NCBI RefSeq assembly: GCF_937921625.1
Contig: NZ_CAKZTI010000057.1
Location: 1-64,000, forward strand
DNA length: 64,000 nucleotides
Source: an uncultured Campylobacter sp.
GTDB taxonomy: Bacteria; Campylobacterota; Campylobacteria; Campylobacterales; Campylobacteraceae
Reading direction: 5' to 3'
The translations under genes were made by a program, and so were the position numbers. The notes under the pieces are model-generated. The model ran no database searches. It saw only the letters and a list, made by a program, of their open reading frames with translations, and was not told the DNA's origin. This document shows, piece after piece, positions 28,186-36,065 of the stretch (within the stretch, counting starts at the first letter, position 1; every line of letters starts with the position of its first letter).

Positions 28186-28711
28186 AGCGAAATTGAAAGC
28201 CAGTAAAAGTCAAATTTTTTTGCTAATTGTAGGAGTTATTATTCTGTGCGCCCTATATATAAAAATCAGCGGCTCGTGTTGCAATGTAAGAGAGGTATTT
28301 TTGGGCTATGGCGAAGAAGACGATGCTTGCATCGCTAAGTTAGTAAAGCAAGCGGATGCCGACGATATACTAGCGGCAAACAGACTAAGGTATCCGCATG
28401 AGTCGTATATTAAGCGAGTGTGCGAAAAAGGGGTGGAAAGTTTAGGCGAGCGCGAGAGATATTATTTCCAAGATTTTCGAGGAGATCGCTGTGAGAATTT
28501 TGGCTTTAAAACGCCCAAATCAAAGGGCGGAAAAGCAGGTACGATGAGCGGCGGCGGTAATTTAGCGCGAGGCGATACGAACGCAACGAGCGGCGAGGGA
28601 AATTTAACGCGCGCCGAGGCAAACAACGGCGAAGCCGATACTGTGGGCAGCGATGCGAGCTCGATAAAGCGCGAAGAAAATTCTACGGAAGAGCAAAATG
28701 CTGGGCAATAA
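28172..28711 (+). CDS. Tandem family protein B: anchored, N-glycosylation-sequon tail
   Basis: 179 residues, paralog of A and C. GGGAGGG precedes the ATG; the start overlaps A by 14 bases. A basic N-terminus (KAKLKASKSQ), one hydrophobic helix (about 15-33), then the family core EEDDACIAKLVKQADAD, NRLRYPHESYIKRVCEKGVESLGERERYYF and RCE. The tail contains DTNAT, EGNLT and EENST, three acidic-x-Asn-x-Ser/Thr sequons. The last 100 bases are nearly the same as the end of C, which points to a recent duplication of this gene pair. Confidence 0.75.
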   Translation: MSGDKAKLKASKSQIFLLIVGVIILCALYIKISGSCCNVREVFLGYGEEDDACIAKLVKQADADDILAANRLRYPHESYIKRVCEKGVESLGERERYYFQDFRGDRCENFGFKTPKSKGGKAGTMSGGGNLARGDTNATSGEGNLTRAEANNGEADTVGSDASSIKREENSTEEQNAGQ

Positions 28712-28772
28712 GATTAGCCTTGAGGGCGATATCGTAAATTTTATGCCGTTGGTCAAATTTGTGAAAAAATGA
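28698..28772 (+). pseudogene. Duplicated stump of the start of the 29.3-kb gene
   Basis: Directly at the end of B, GAGCAAAATGCTGGGC recurs exactly as at the end of C, where the same ATG CTG GGC starts the 29.3-kb gene. Here the frame runs only 24 codons to a TGA. This is what is left when a unit containing a family gene plus the beginning of its downstream neighbour is duplicated in tandem, so C and the 29.3-kb gene show the ancestral junction. Confidence 0.6.
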
Positions 28773-28799
28773 GTTAAAATTTATTACTCAAGGAAAAAC

Positions 28800-29315
28800 A
28801 TGGTAAAAAAGAGATCTTTAAAAATAAAAGGAAGCATATCGATCGCCATAATCCTGCTTTGGGTTTATTTTTTGATTACGACGCTGGGCAGTGATAGATA
28901 CTGTGGCGTATGGGATTATATCGCAAATAGTGAAGAGGACGATGCCTGCATCGCCAAGCTGATAAAGCGCGCAGACGCGGGTAGTGAATTGGCGCTCAAT
29001 CGGCTTAGATACCCTAGCAAGGCGTATATCAAGCGCGTATGCGAAAGGGGAGTGGAAAACTTAGGTGAGCGAGAGAGATATTATTTCGAGCGTTTAGGTG
29101 TAGATCGTTGCGAAGCTCCAAATTTTAAAGGCGGCGAAACAAATACGACAAGTAGCGGCGGTAATTTAGTGCGAGGTGATACGAACACAACAGACGGCGA
29201 GAGAAATTTAACGCGCGCCAAGGCAAACAACGGCGAATCCGACACTATGGGCAACAAGGCGAGCTCGATAAAGCGCGAAGGAAATTCTACGGAAGAGCAA
29301 AATGCTGGGCGATGA
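28800..29315 (+). CDS. Tandem family protein C: anchored, N-glycosylation-sequon tail
   Basis: 171 residues, third paralog. AAGGA precedes the ATG. A basic N-terminus (MVKKRSLKIKGS), one hydrophobic helix (about 13-30), then EEDDACIAKLIKRADAG, NRLRYPSKAYIKRVCERGVENLGERERYYFE and RCE. The tail carries four acidic-x-Asn-x-Ser/Thr sequons: ETNTT, DTNTT, ERNLT, EGNST. It lacks the TPKSKGG linker present in A and B. Its end overlaps the 29.3-kb gene by 14 bases. Confidence 0.75.
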   Translation: MVKKRSLKIKGSISIAIILLWVYFLITTLGSDRYCGVWDYIANSEEDDACIAKLIKRADAGSELALNRLRYPSKAYIKRVCERGVENLGERERYYFERLGVDRCEAPNFKGGETNTTSSGGNLVRGDTNTTDGERNLTRAKANNGESDTMGNKASSIKREGNSTEEQNAGR

Positions 29316-30297
29316 AAATTTAGAAAAATTTTTCTCAAAAATCGACGCGGCGGAGTTTGGAATTTCGGCGGGCTCAAAGCTCGCTTCAAAAAATCATAAA
29401 CTTGCAGGAAGCGCGAGAGACGGGAGCGGCGACAAGCCCTTAAAATTACAAGGCGGCGTGGAATTTTGCGGCAAACAGGCATATTTTAGCGGTGCGCAGC
29501 AAGCTGAAATTTTAAAATTTAATGCCGAGCCGCTGTTTAATGCCGAGCAAGCATACTTAAAATTTAACGTCCGTCCATCGCAGTCGGAGCCGGGCGTCAG
29601 ACAAGCGCTTGCGTTCGGTGACGAGCCGCCGCAGGCGCAGTTCGACGCCGAGCGAGCGCAGACGAAGATCGAAAATTTCATGCGCGATCTGCTGCAAAAC
29701 TATGTGCTTTGCGTAAGCGGCGCGGAATTCGCCTTTGCGGAGATCGAGGCGTATTTTACGGGCGCGGATCGCAACACCTACAAGCGCACGTCGCGGGCGG
29801 GCGAGATATTCTTTCACAATTTCGGCTTTGACATTTCGTTTCGCAGCGTCCCGCAAAGCGGCGGCGGGATTTTGGTGCGAAGCCTGCGCGTCCTAAGCGG
29901 CGCAGAGCTTTTGGCGGGCTGCTTACCCGGCTCGGCGGAGAGCGGCCAGCTCGGCTCTGCCGTCGCCCCGCTCATACAAAATGGCGATTTTATCGCGGGT
30001 CCGCGCAAATGCATGGGTAAAATTTTAAATCTGCAAACGCGAAATTTAAGCTTTTCTTTAAAGTATGCGCCGAAAATAGCGCATGCAGCGGGCTTTAGCA
30101 ACCGAATCCGACGAGGCGAGATCGTAAATGAAGCGAATTTCGGTACAAGCGCTAGCTGTGCGACGGGTATAGCGGCTGCGGCGAGGCTTGCGAATGAGCC
30201 GCGCAGGCTTACTAGCGAGGAGTTCGAGGTATATCTGAGCGCGGGCTGCGCGGCGGCAAAAACATATAAAAAATCGCTGCAAAGATATGAAGGCTAA
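29302..30297 (+). CDS. Conserved uncharacterised protein, possibly glycosylase-like fold
   Basis: 331 residues. The first 130 are poorly structured and Ala/Phe/Glu-rich. The conserved part starts near 133: FMRDLLQNYVLCV, AEIEAYFTG, FFHNFGFDISFRS, GGGILVRSLRVLSG and GPRK. I recall E-I-E-x-Y, F-H-x-x-G-x-D-I, GGILIRS and GP-R in a widespread uncharacterised family; the pattern is reminiscent of 3-methyladenine DNA glycosylase (E-x-E-A-Y, then LIRA), but catalytic equivalence is a guess. It overlaps gene C by 14 bases, and its start is duplicated at 28698. Confidence 0.6.
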   Translation: MLGDENLEKFFSKIDAAEFGISAGSKLASKNHKLAGSARDGSGDKPLKLQGGVEFCGKQAYFSGAQQAEILKFNAEPLFNAEQAYLKFNVRPSQSEPGVRQALAFGDEPPQAQFDAERAQTKIENFMRDLLQNYVLCVSGAEFAFAEIEAYFTGADRNTYKRTSRAGEIFFHNFGFDISFRSVPQSGGGILVRSLRVLSGAELLAGCLPGSAESGQLGSAVAPLIQNGDFIAGPRKCMGKILNLQTRNLSFSLKYAPKIAHAAGFSNRIRRGEIVNEANFGTSASCATGIAAAARLANEPRRLTSEEFEVYLSAGCAAAKTYKKSLQRYEG

Positions 30298-30397
30298 ATT
30301 TTGATCAAACGGCGCATAGCGGGCGAGCGGTAAAATTTAATGAGCTTTAAGCGGTGGCGCTATAAAATGGCGCGTCCATCAAATTTAAAGGCGGCAA

Positions 30398-30768
30398 ATG
30401 GATCAAAGCAGGCTTGAGGAATTAAGAAAGCTACTACAAAAGCGGCATCAAGAGTCTAAGCGGGGCTTGGAACAAAATTCTAACGGCGAAAATTTTAAAG
30501 CCCAAAATTCTGAAATCCAGAATTCCGAAACCTTTAATTTTGAAGTTTCGAATTCTAGAACCTTGAATTTCGAAGCCTCGAATTTTGAAATCCTGAATTC
30601 TGAACCTCCGAATTCCAAAGCACCGAATTCCGCTACTAACGATTTAAATTTAGAAGCCAAAGCGGCTCAGTATTCTGCCTTTGAAAACAACGCAGAGCCG
30701 CAAAATTTTATCTCGGATGATAGCGGCTCTTTGCAGCAGAATTCCAAGGCTAGAGATTACGACAAAGA
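30398..30768 (+). repeat. Dispersed inverted repeat, right arm
   Basis: Partner of 20310-20664 in opposite orientation, slightly longer because of extra 15-base units. High identity over the coding start and up to the AGAGATTACGACAAA motif, then abrupt divergence. Confidence 0.8.
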
Positions 30769-31444
30769 GCCGATAGCAATCAAAAATTATGAAAAATTTT
30801 TTGTATATTCGTTTTTAGTCCTATTATTGCCGATCTCTACGCTACATGCGTTTTTAATTATAGATTTTATAAATCATGATGATATCGACATAGTTCAGTA
30901 TTTTGCTATTTTATTCATTATTTTACTATCTACGGTTATAATATCCATATTTACCGTAATCTGCCCTAGACAAGAGATAAAATTTACAAACAATTATATA
31001 GAATTTATTAGCGACGACTTAGTTGAAAAACGCTGCGAAATTGACAAAAACGCTTTATCTTTAAATTTCTCTATCGGAATTTTGGCAAGTTTATATGAGA
31101 TAGGAAAATCTGAAAAGATATTTTTATACTTTATCGCTATTTTTATGTGCGTAACATGGTGGAATATATTTTTTATAGCGGTATTCTTTACATATTTATT
31201 CGGATTTTTATTAAATTTAATACTTTATCTGTTTATAAATAGGAATTTAAAAGGGTTTAGAATTTTGCCGTTTATTAGGATCGCACGCCCCTCATACGGC
31301 AGATGGTTTAGGAGCAAACCCGTTTATCCAAGATATTATCTCGTTTATCTCTATAATCAAAAAATTTATGATGAAATTAAAGAATATTTTTTACGAAAAA
31401 GCGTAAATATAAATAACATTAAGAAAGATTATTTGTTTATCTAA
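30398..31444 (+). CDS. Repeat-tailed membrane protein, copy 2
   Basis: 348 residues, paralog of the 19.6-kb gene in inverted orientation. Residues 1-125 match that copy, including MDQSRLEELRKLLQKRHQES, the N-S/F-E-x-x repeats and KARDYDKEPIAIKNYE. The membrane half has its own sequence: helices near 130-150 and 160-185, a beta-rich stretch (IKFTNNYIEFISDDLVEKRC), two more helices and a closing YLVYLYNQKIYDEIKEYFLRK. It is very AT-rich from about 30780. The function is unknown; the shared topology suggests a membrane protein whose N-terminal tail differs in repeat length. Confidence 0.75.
   Translation: MDQSRLEELRKLLQKRHQESKRGLEQNSNGENFKAQNSEIQNSETFNFEVSNSRTLNFEASNFEILNSEPPNSKAPNSATNDLNLEAKAAQYSAFENNAEPQNFISDDSGSLQQNSKARDYDKEPIAIKNYEKFFVYSFLVLLLPISTLHAFLIIDFINHDDIDIVQYFAILFIILLSTVIISIFTVICPRQEIKFTNNYIEFISDDLVEKRCEIDKNALSLNFSIGILASLYEIGKSEKIFLYFIAIFMCVTWWNIFFIAVFFTYLFGFLLNLILYLFINRNLKGFRILPFIRIARPSYGRWFRSKPVYPRYYLVYLYNQKIYDEIKEYFLRKSVNINNIKKDYLFI
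30472..30634 (+). repeat. 15-bp tandem repeat tract, copy 2
   Basis: About ten degenerate 15-base units starting AATTCTGAA, AATTTTGAA or AATTCCAAA, in frame with the host gene. EcoRI-like GAATTC words recur at unit borders. It corresponds to the tract at 20447-20590. Confidence 0.8.
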
Positions 31445-31457
31445 CGAGGAGGATAAA

Positions 31458-31550
31458 ATGACGAGGAAAGAGGTCGCGAAGAAAGAGTCAGGCAACGTAT
31501 ATAAAAGTCTTTTGTCGATTAAGCTATTACAAATTTATATCTATTTTTAA
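31458..31550 (+). CDS. 30-residue small ORF
   Basis: ATG at 31458 with a strong GAGGAGG upstream and a stop at 31550; the product starts MTRKEVAKKESGN and ends hydrophobic (LLQIYIYF). It sits between two paralogous membrane-protein genes. It could be a small protein or a remnant of a longer N-terminus lost from the next paralog. Confidence 0.35.
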   Translation: MTRKEVAKKESGNVYKSLLSIKLLQIYIYF

Positions 31551-31566
31551 AGAGGGGCTTGAAATA

Positions 31567-32283
31567 ATGGAAAATTATAATAAACAAAAAGCCAGAGATT
31601 ACGACAAATACCCGATAGTTATAAAAAAGCTAGATGATCTGTTTTGGCTGATAGCTCTTGGAATTTTATTAATTTGTTCTTTGATACAGAATTTTGACGG
31701 CGAGTATAAATTTAGGTTTTATATGAAAATATTGCTAGGTTATGGCACCGCATTTTTCTTTATATACGCAGCGAGCTTTATAAATAGCAAAAAAACGATA
31801 ACCTTTATGAAGGACAAAATAGAATTTAAAAATAAAACCAGATGCGAAAAAGAGATATCGTTAAAAAATATCTCCGTTTACAGATATGCTTATATGATTC
31901 CCAATTTTGCGCCATTTGATGTGAAAATTAAATTTTGTGTTTTAGTTTTATTTATAATGATCGTCGTGGCATTATACAACTTTAAATTTTATATGTTTAT
32001 TTTTATAATTATGGGCTTATTGCTGATGCCCATTATTAAATTTATCTACTATATTCTATTTGAGAAAACCGTTAGGTTCTTGCTTTGTGATAAATTATTG
32101 ATATGCAATGGCTCCGATTCCGAAGTATTTACGATCAATAATAAAAAGGAGTTTGATGAGCTGCAAAAATATTTCTTGGATACGCTAAATATAGATATTA
32201 CAGAGGGATATTTATTTTGGAAACCGCCTTATGATATTGCAAAAATAATAGTGAATAAAATGAACAAATTTATGAAATTCTAA
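31567..32283 (+). CDS. Membrane protein, third member of the repeat-tailed family without the tail
   Basis: 238 residues. It begins MENYNKQKARDYDKYPIVIKK, so it keeps the KARDYDK-x-P motif that ends the N-terminal half of its two paralogs but lacks the 15-bp repeats. The same layout follows: two hydrophobic helices (about 28-45 and 58-75), a beta-rich segment (TFMKDKIEFKNKTRCEKEI), two more helices (about 125-170) and a C-terminal FLLCDKLLICNGSDSEVF stretch before a helix. It is AT-rich and AGAGGGG precedes the start. The role is unknown. Confidence 0.7.
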   Translation: MENYNKQKARDYDKYPIVIKKLDDLFWLIALGILLICSLIQNFDGEYKFRFYMKILLGYGTAFFFIYAASFINSKKTITFMKDKIEFKNKTRCEKEISLKNISVYRYAYMIPNFAPFDVKIKFCVLVLFIMIVVALYNFKFYMFIFIIMGLLLMPIIKFIYYILFEKTVRFLLCDKLLICNGSDSEVFTINNKKEFDELQKYFLDTLNIDITEGYLFWKPPYDIAKIIVNKMNKFMKF

Positions 32284-32444
32284 AAACAAAAGATAAGGTT
32301 TAAAAAATATACAAACGATACATAATTAGCGTACCGCGGGATAAACAATTTAATCCGCAGAATATCGATCTTTAATGAAAAATAGAATTTAAAAAATTTA
32401 AATTCTAACGCTCCGCTTGAAATTTTGCCTTTAAAATTTACGCG

Positions 32445-32837
32445 CTAATCATCGCCGCTTTCATATACGCCGAGCTCTACGAGATTGCCGTCAGGATCGC
32501 GCAGATAGATACTTTGCATAGCGCCGCGCGCGCCCGTGCGAGGCACGACGCCAAGCTCTATTTGCACCCCTTTGCTTTCAAGCTCCGTTTTGAGCTGCTG
32601 CGCACTTTGATCTTCGCAGATGAGGCAAAAATCCGCCGAGCCTACACTAGGACGCGCTGCAAACGGCGCAAACTCGCCCGCGCAGGTGTGGATATTGATC
32701 TTTGAAGAGCCGAAACGCAGGCTGTGTTTGCCGCCCTCGCAAACATGCTCTAAGCCCAAAATCCCTTCGTAAAATTCCACGCATTTTTGCAGATCCTCCG
32801 TAACTAGGACGAAGTGATCGATCCCTTTGATTTTCAT
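32445..32837 (-). CDS. VOC-superfamily (glyoxalase/bleomycin-resistance-like) protein
   Basis: 130 residues from the ATG at 32837 (GGGAGA upstream); the frame extends upstream but that part is not family-like. Two beta-alpha-beta-beta-beta halves are readable: IDHFVLVTEDLQKCVEFYEGILGL (as the opening, 5-28), then SADFCLICED and a closing YLRDPDGNLVELGVY. Metal ligand positions His7 and Glu123-equivalent are present. Family members act on glyoxals, aromatic diols or antibiotics; the substrate here is unknown. Confidence 0.85.
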   Translation of the reverse strand: MKIKGIDHFVLVTEDLQKCVEFYEGILGLEHVCEGGKHSLRFGSSKINIHTCAGEFAPFAARPSVGSADFCLICEDQSAQQLKTELESKGVQIELGVVPRTGARGAMQSIYLRDPDGNLVELGVYESGDD

Positions 32838-33071
32838 TTCATCTCCCTGTGCGCTTGCAAGTCGCAAAATTTTTACGCCTCGCGGTGCAATCTTGGAATT
32901 CTGCCGTGAAATTTTGCGACAAAATTCCAAATGCTCATAGCGCGAAATCAAAATTTCGCGGCGTAAATTTTAAAATTATAAAATTTAGCCTAAGTAAAAT
33001 AGGGAGCGAGCAAAATCTTATTTTAGTAAAATTTGACCCGACGAAATTCCGTCTAGCTAGCGCCGCAAATT

Positions 33072-34334
33072 CTAATCTCGCGATTTCAAAACTAGCGATT
33101 TTAAAATTCTCTTGCCCACCTCGACACCCGGCTGATCGTAAGTGCTGACGCCCAGTATCGCTCCAGTAGCGCTGGTTAGCAGCTCGAAGTAGTAAAATAG
33201 CTCGCCCATGCTCTGTTCACAAAGCCGCGAAACCTCGATAAGATCGACGCTGATACCCTCGTTTAGCACGGCTTGCAGCGTAGCATCGCACTGAAGATTT
33301 AGCACCTCGCCCAGTCGCATGCCGTTTACGAAGTCACAGCCCTCAAGGCCTTGCAGACTGATACTAGGTACCGCGTCTGTAGTGCCGTTGTCCGTGAGCT
33401 TTAAGAAAGTCACGGTCTTATCCTTTACGCCGTCCATTATGAGCTGAAGGAAGCTGTGCTGATCGCGCGAGCCTACAAGCCCTACAGGAGTAAGTCCCTC
33501 GCGGCTAAAGCCGATCTTTTTACCTAGGCTTTCCGCCCAGAGCTGCACATACCACTCACCCAATGCGCGCAGCGCGTCGCCATAGCTAAAAAGGATGTTG
33601 ATTTTCGCACTTTTGTGCGTGGCGTAGTGATGGGCTTTTCGTAAAATTTTATTCTCCGCGATTTTAGCGGGATCGCCTGCTAAAATTTCATCCAGATACC
33701 GCTCTTTTGCGACGGCAGCCCCGCGCAACATCGCGCTTGCATCAAGACCTAACCCAACTGCAGGCACTAGCCCTACCGCACTTAACACGCTAAAACGGCC
33801 GCCTACGTTAGCAGGCATATTTATCACGCAGGCGCTGTGCTCGCGCGCGAAGATATCAAGCGGCGAGCCCGCATCGGTGATAAAGATGAAATTTTTTGCT
33901 AGCGTCTTTAAATCTGAAATTCCAAAACGCTGCAAAACCACTTTAAAAAGCGAGATCGTCTCGATCGTACCGCCCGATTTGGAGGATACTATGAAAATCG
34001 TGCGAGCGAAATTTAACCCTTCAAGCGCGCGGTTTACACTGTGTCCGTCGAGATTATCCAAAATTTCAAAGCGCAAATTCTTTCTTACGCGCGGACGCAG
34101 CATCTCATAAAGCGCCCGCACGCCCACGCTGGAGCCACCGATGCCCAAAAGCACGACCCCGTCGTAGCTTCGTGCGCTAAAAAATTCCTCCGCCCGTGCT
34201 ATTACGCCCGCGCCTTGCTGCGGCAAGCGGTAGTAGCCTATCTCGCCGCTTTCGTATTCGGCGCGGATCTTTGCCGCTACCTCCTCTAGCGCGCCCTCTT
34301 TTGCCGGTGGGAAAAACAGCTCATTTTTTACCAT
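33072..34334 (-). CDS. pgi: Glucose-6-phosphate isomerase
   Basis: 420 residues, the shorter bacterial form. It interconverts glucose-6-phosphate and fructose-6-phosphate. Motifs: GIGGSSVGVRALYEML near 64-79, VSSKSGGTIET near 116-126, NVGGRFSVLS near 176, and the C-terminal QPGVEVGK near 403. It overlaps galU by 14 bases. As Campylobacter generally lacks glycolytic phosphofructokinase, the pair probably serves gluconeogenesis and sugar nucleotide supply for surface glycans (established for the genus, inferred here). Confidence 0.95.
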   Translation of the reverse strand: MVKNELFFPPAKEGALEEVAAKIRAEYESGEIGYYRLPQQGAGVIARAEEFFSARSYDGVVLLGIGGSSVGVRALYEMLRPRVRKNLRFEILDNLDGHSVNRALEGLNFARTIFIVSSKSGGTIETISLFKVVLQRFGISDLKTLAKNFIFITDAGSPLDIFAREHSACVINMPANVGGRFSVLSAVGLVPAVGLGLDASAMLRGAAVAKERYLDEILAGDPAKIAENKILRKAHHYATHKSAKINILFSYGDALRALGEWYVQLWAESLGKKIGFSREGLTPVGLVGSRDQHSFLQLIMDGVKDKTVTFLKLTDNGTTDAVPSISLQGLEGCDFVNGMRLGEVLNLQCDATLQAVLNEGISVDLIEVSRLCEQSMGELFYYFELLTSATGAILGVSTYDQPGVEVGKRILKSLVLKSRD

Positions 34335-35157
34335 CGCCGAATTCTCGCTCGTAGAAATATTTGATCGCCTCCACGTAGCCTTTTACTGAGCCGCAGTCGA
34401 AGCGAGTACCTTTAAATTTATACGCGATCACCACGCCGTTTTGAGCCTGTTTTAAAAGCGCGTCGGTGATCTGCACCTCGCCGTTTTTACCGGGCGCCGT
34501 CTGCTCGATGAGATCGAAAATATTAGGCGTTAGGATGTAGCGCCCGATGATGGCTAAGCTCGACGGAGCCTCGCTAGCTTCGGGCTTTTCTATCATATCC
34601 GAGACCATTATCAGATCGTCGCTGATGCTCTTTCCTGCGATGATGCCGTATTTATTTACGTCCTGCGGCGGCACCTCCATTACTGCAACGACACTGCAAC
34701 GGTATTTTTCGTAAATTTTAACCATCTGCGCAAGCACGCCCTCGCCCTTTTCGTTCACGCACAGATCATCTGCTAGCACCACGCCGAAAGGCTCGTCGCG
34801 GATTAAAATTTTACCCGTATAAATCGCGTTGCCGAGCCCCTTCATCTGTTCTTGGCGCGTGAAAGAGAAGGTGCAGCGCTTCATAAGCGCCCTGATCTCG
34901 TCGAGCAGATACTCCTTGCTGCTGCCTGAAATTTGATCCTCCAGCTCGTAGCTGCGGTCGAAATAATCCTCTAGCGCGCGCTTGCCGCGACCCGTGACGA
35001 ATGCCATATTGTCCATGCCCGCTTCCAGCGCCTCGTCCACGCCGTAGTGAATCAGCGGCTTGGTAAGGATCGGAAGCATCTCTTTTGGTAGCGATTTGGT
35101 CGCGGGCAAAAAGCGCGTGCCGTAGCCCGCCGCGGGAAATAAACAGGTCTGGATCAT
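34321..35157 (-). CDS. galU: UTP-glucose-1-phosphate uridylyltransferase
   Basis: 278 residues from the ATG at 35157 with GGAGCTTC just upstream; the in-frame extension to 35289 overlaps the divergent gene and is rejected. GalU makes UDP-glucose for lipooligosaccharide and other glycans. The nucleotidyltransferase signature GYGTRFLPATKSLPKEML is at 11-28; VLADDL and KFKGTRFDCG are further family marks. It is first of the galU-pgi pair and divergent from the YigZ gene. Confidence 0.95.
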   Translation of the reverse strand: MIQTCLFPAAGYGTRFLPATKSLPKEMLPILTKPLIHYGVDEALEAGMDNMAFVTGRGKRALEDYFDRSYELEDQISGSSKEYLLDEIRALMKRCTFSFTRQEQMKGLGNAIYTGKILIRDEPFGVVLADDLCVNEKGEGVLAQMVKIYEKYRCSVVAVMEVPPQDVNKYGIIAGKSISDDLIMVSDMIEKPEASEAPSSLAIIGRYILTPNIFDLIEQTAPGKNGEVQITDALLKQAQNGVVIAYKFKGTRFDCGSVKGYVEAIKYFYEREFGDGKK

Positions 35158-35189
35158 GAAGCTCCTTTGATCTTTTTTTGAACTTTTAT

Positions 35190-35195
35190 TATAAT
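35190..35195 (+). promoter_or_regulatory. -10 box for the YigZ gene
   Basis: TATAAT 33 bases before the TTG at 35228, in the 70-base divergent gap with galU; AAAGGAAAG follows as ribosome-binding site. Confidence 0.5.
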
Positions 35196-35227
35196 GCAAA
35201 AAAGATAAAATTCCGCAAAGGAAAGCC

Positions 35228-35836
35228 TTGAAAACGATTGAAAAAGAGATCAGCGCCACGCAGGAGATCAAAAAATCAAGCTTCATCACCTATCTCGCGC
35301 CGATAGCGAGCTTTGAGGCGCTGCGTGCGCAGTTGCGGCAACAGCATCCCAAGGCGCGGCATATCGTCTGGGCGTATCGCGCGCTGAATGAGCCCGGGCA
35401 GATCGTAGAAAACTCGAGCGACGACGGCGAGCCCAAATCGACCGCGGGTGCGCCGTGTCTAAACGCGCTTCGCGGCGCCGAGCTAATTAATGCCGCGGTG
35501 CTCGTGGTGCGCTACTTCGGCGGCATCAAGCTAGGCACGGGCGGGCTCGTGCGCGCATACGCTAGTAGCGCAAATGCCGCGATAGACGCGGCTACGGACG
35601 CCGCAGAGTTAGTGGAATTCGTGCTGCGTAAGAAGTGCGCGTTTTTCGTGCCGTTTGCGGCGGTGGCTAAATTTGAACATTTTTTTAAAAAATCGGGTTT
35701 TGTTTATGAGGCGAGTTTCGGCGCTGCGGGAGCGGAGTTTAGCGCGGAGCTTAGCGCGGAGGAATTTGAAAAATTTAAAGGCTTTGCAGATGCTCTCGCG
35801 CCGGCTCTTAAAATGCTGCACGAGCCGAAATTTTAA
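35228..35836 (+). CDS. YigZ / IMPACT (UPF0029) family protein
   Basis: 202 residues from a TTG start with AAAGGAAAG upstream. Family landmarks: HIVWAYR near 45-51, DGEPKSTAGAP at 66-76 and VLVVRYFGGIKLGTGGLVRAY in 91-111. A second, shorter C-terminal domain follows. Bacterial YigZ is structurally related to the eukaryotic Impact regulator and to ribosome-associated domains; its cellular role is poorly known. Cytoplasmic. Confidence 0.92.
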   Translation: MKTIEKEISATQEIKKSSFITYLAPIASFEALRAQLRQQHPKARHIVWAYRALNEPGQIVENSSDDGEPKSTAGAPCLNALRGAELINAAVLVVRYFGGIKLGTGGLVRAYASSANAAIDAATDAAELVEFVLRKKCAFFVPFAAVAKFEHFFKKSGFVYEASFGAAGAEFSAELSAEEFEKFKGFADALAPALKMLHEPKF

Positions 35837-36065
35837 AATTTCAAAATTCTATAAAATTTAAAATCTCGTCTCAGCTAAATTTGAAAGCATAAACGGATTT
35901 TGCATTTTATCGTAGCGGAATTTTAAAGCTAAAGTGAAATTTCATAGTGCGAAACATAAAATCCGATAAATTTTAAAATTTTAAGAATTTCAAAATTTCG
36001 TCGTAATTTAGCTTGCAAAATTTTGCGAAAATTCCGTCCGTAAATTTCAAAATCCCATAAAATTT

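Noticed and set aside
34321..35289. galU start at 35289
   Set aside because: It would overlap the divergent YigZ gene and add 44 hydrophobic residues absent from the family; the ATG at 35157 has a good site.
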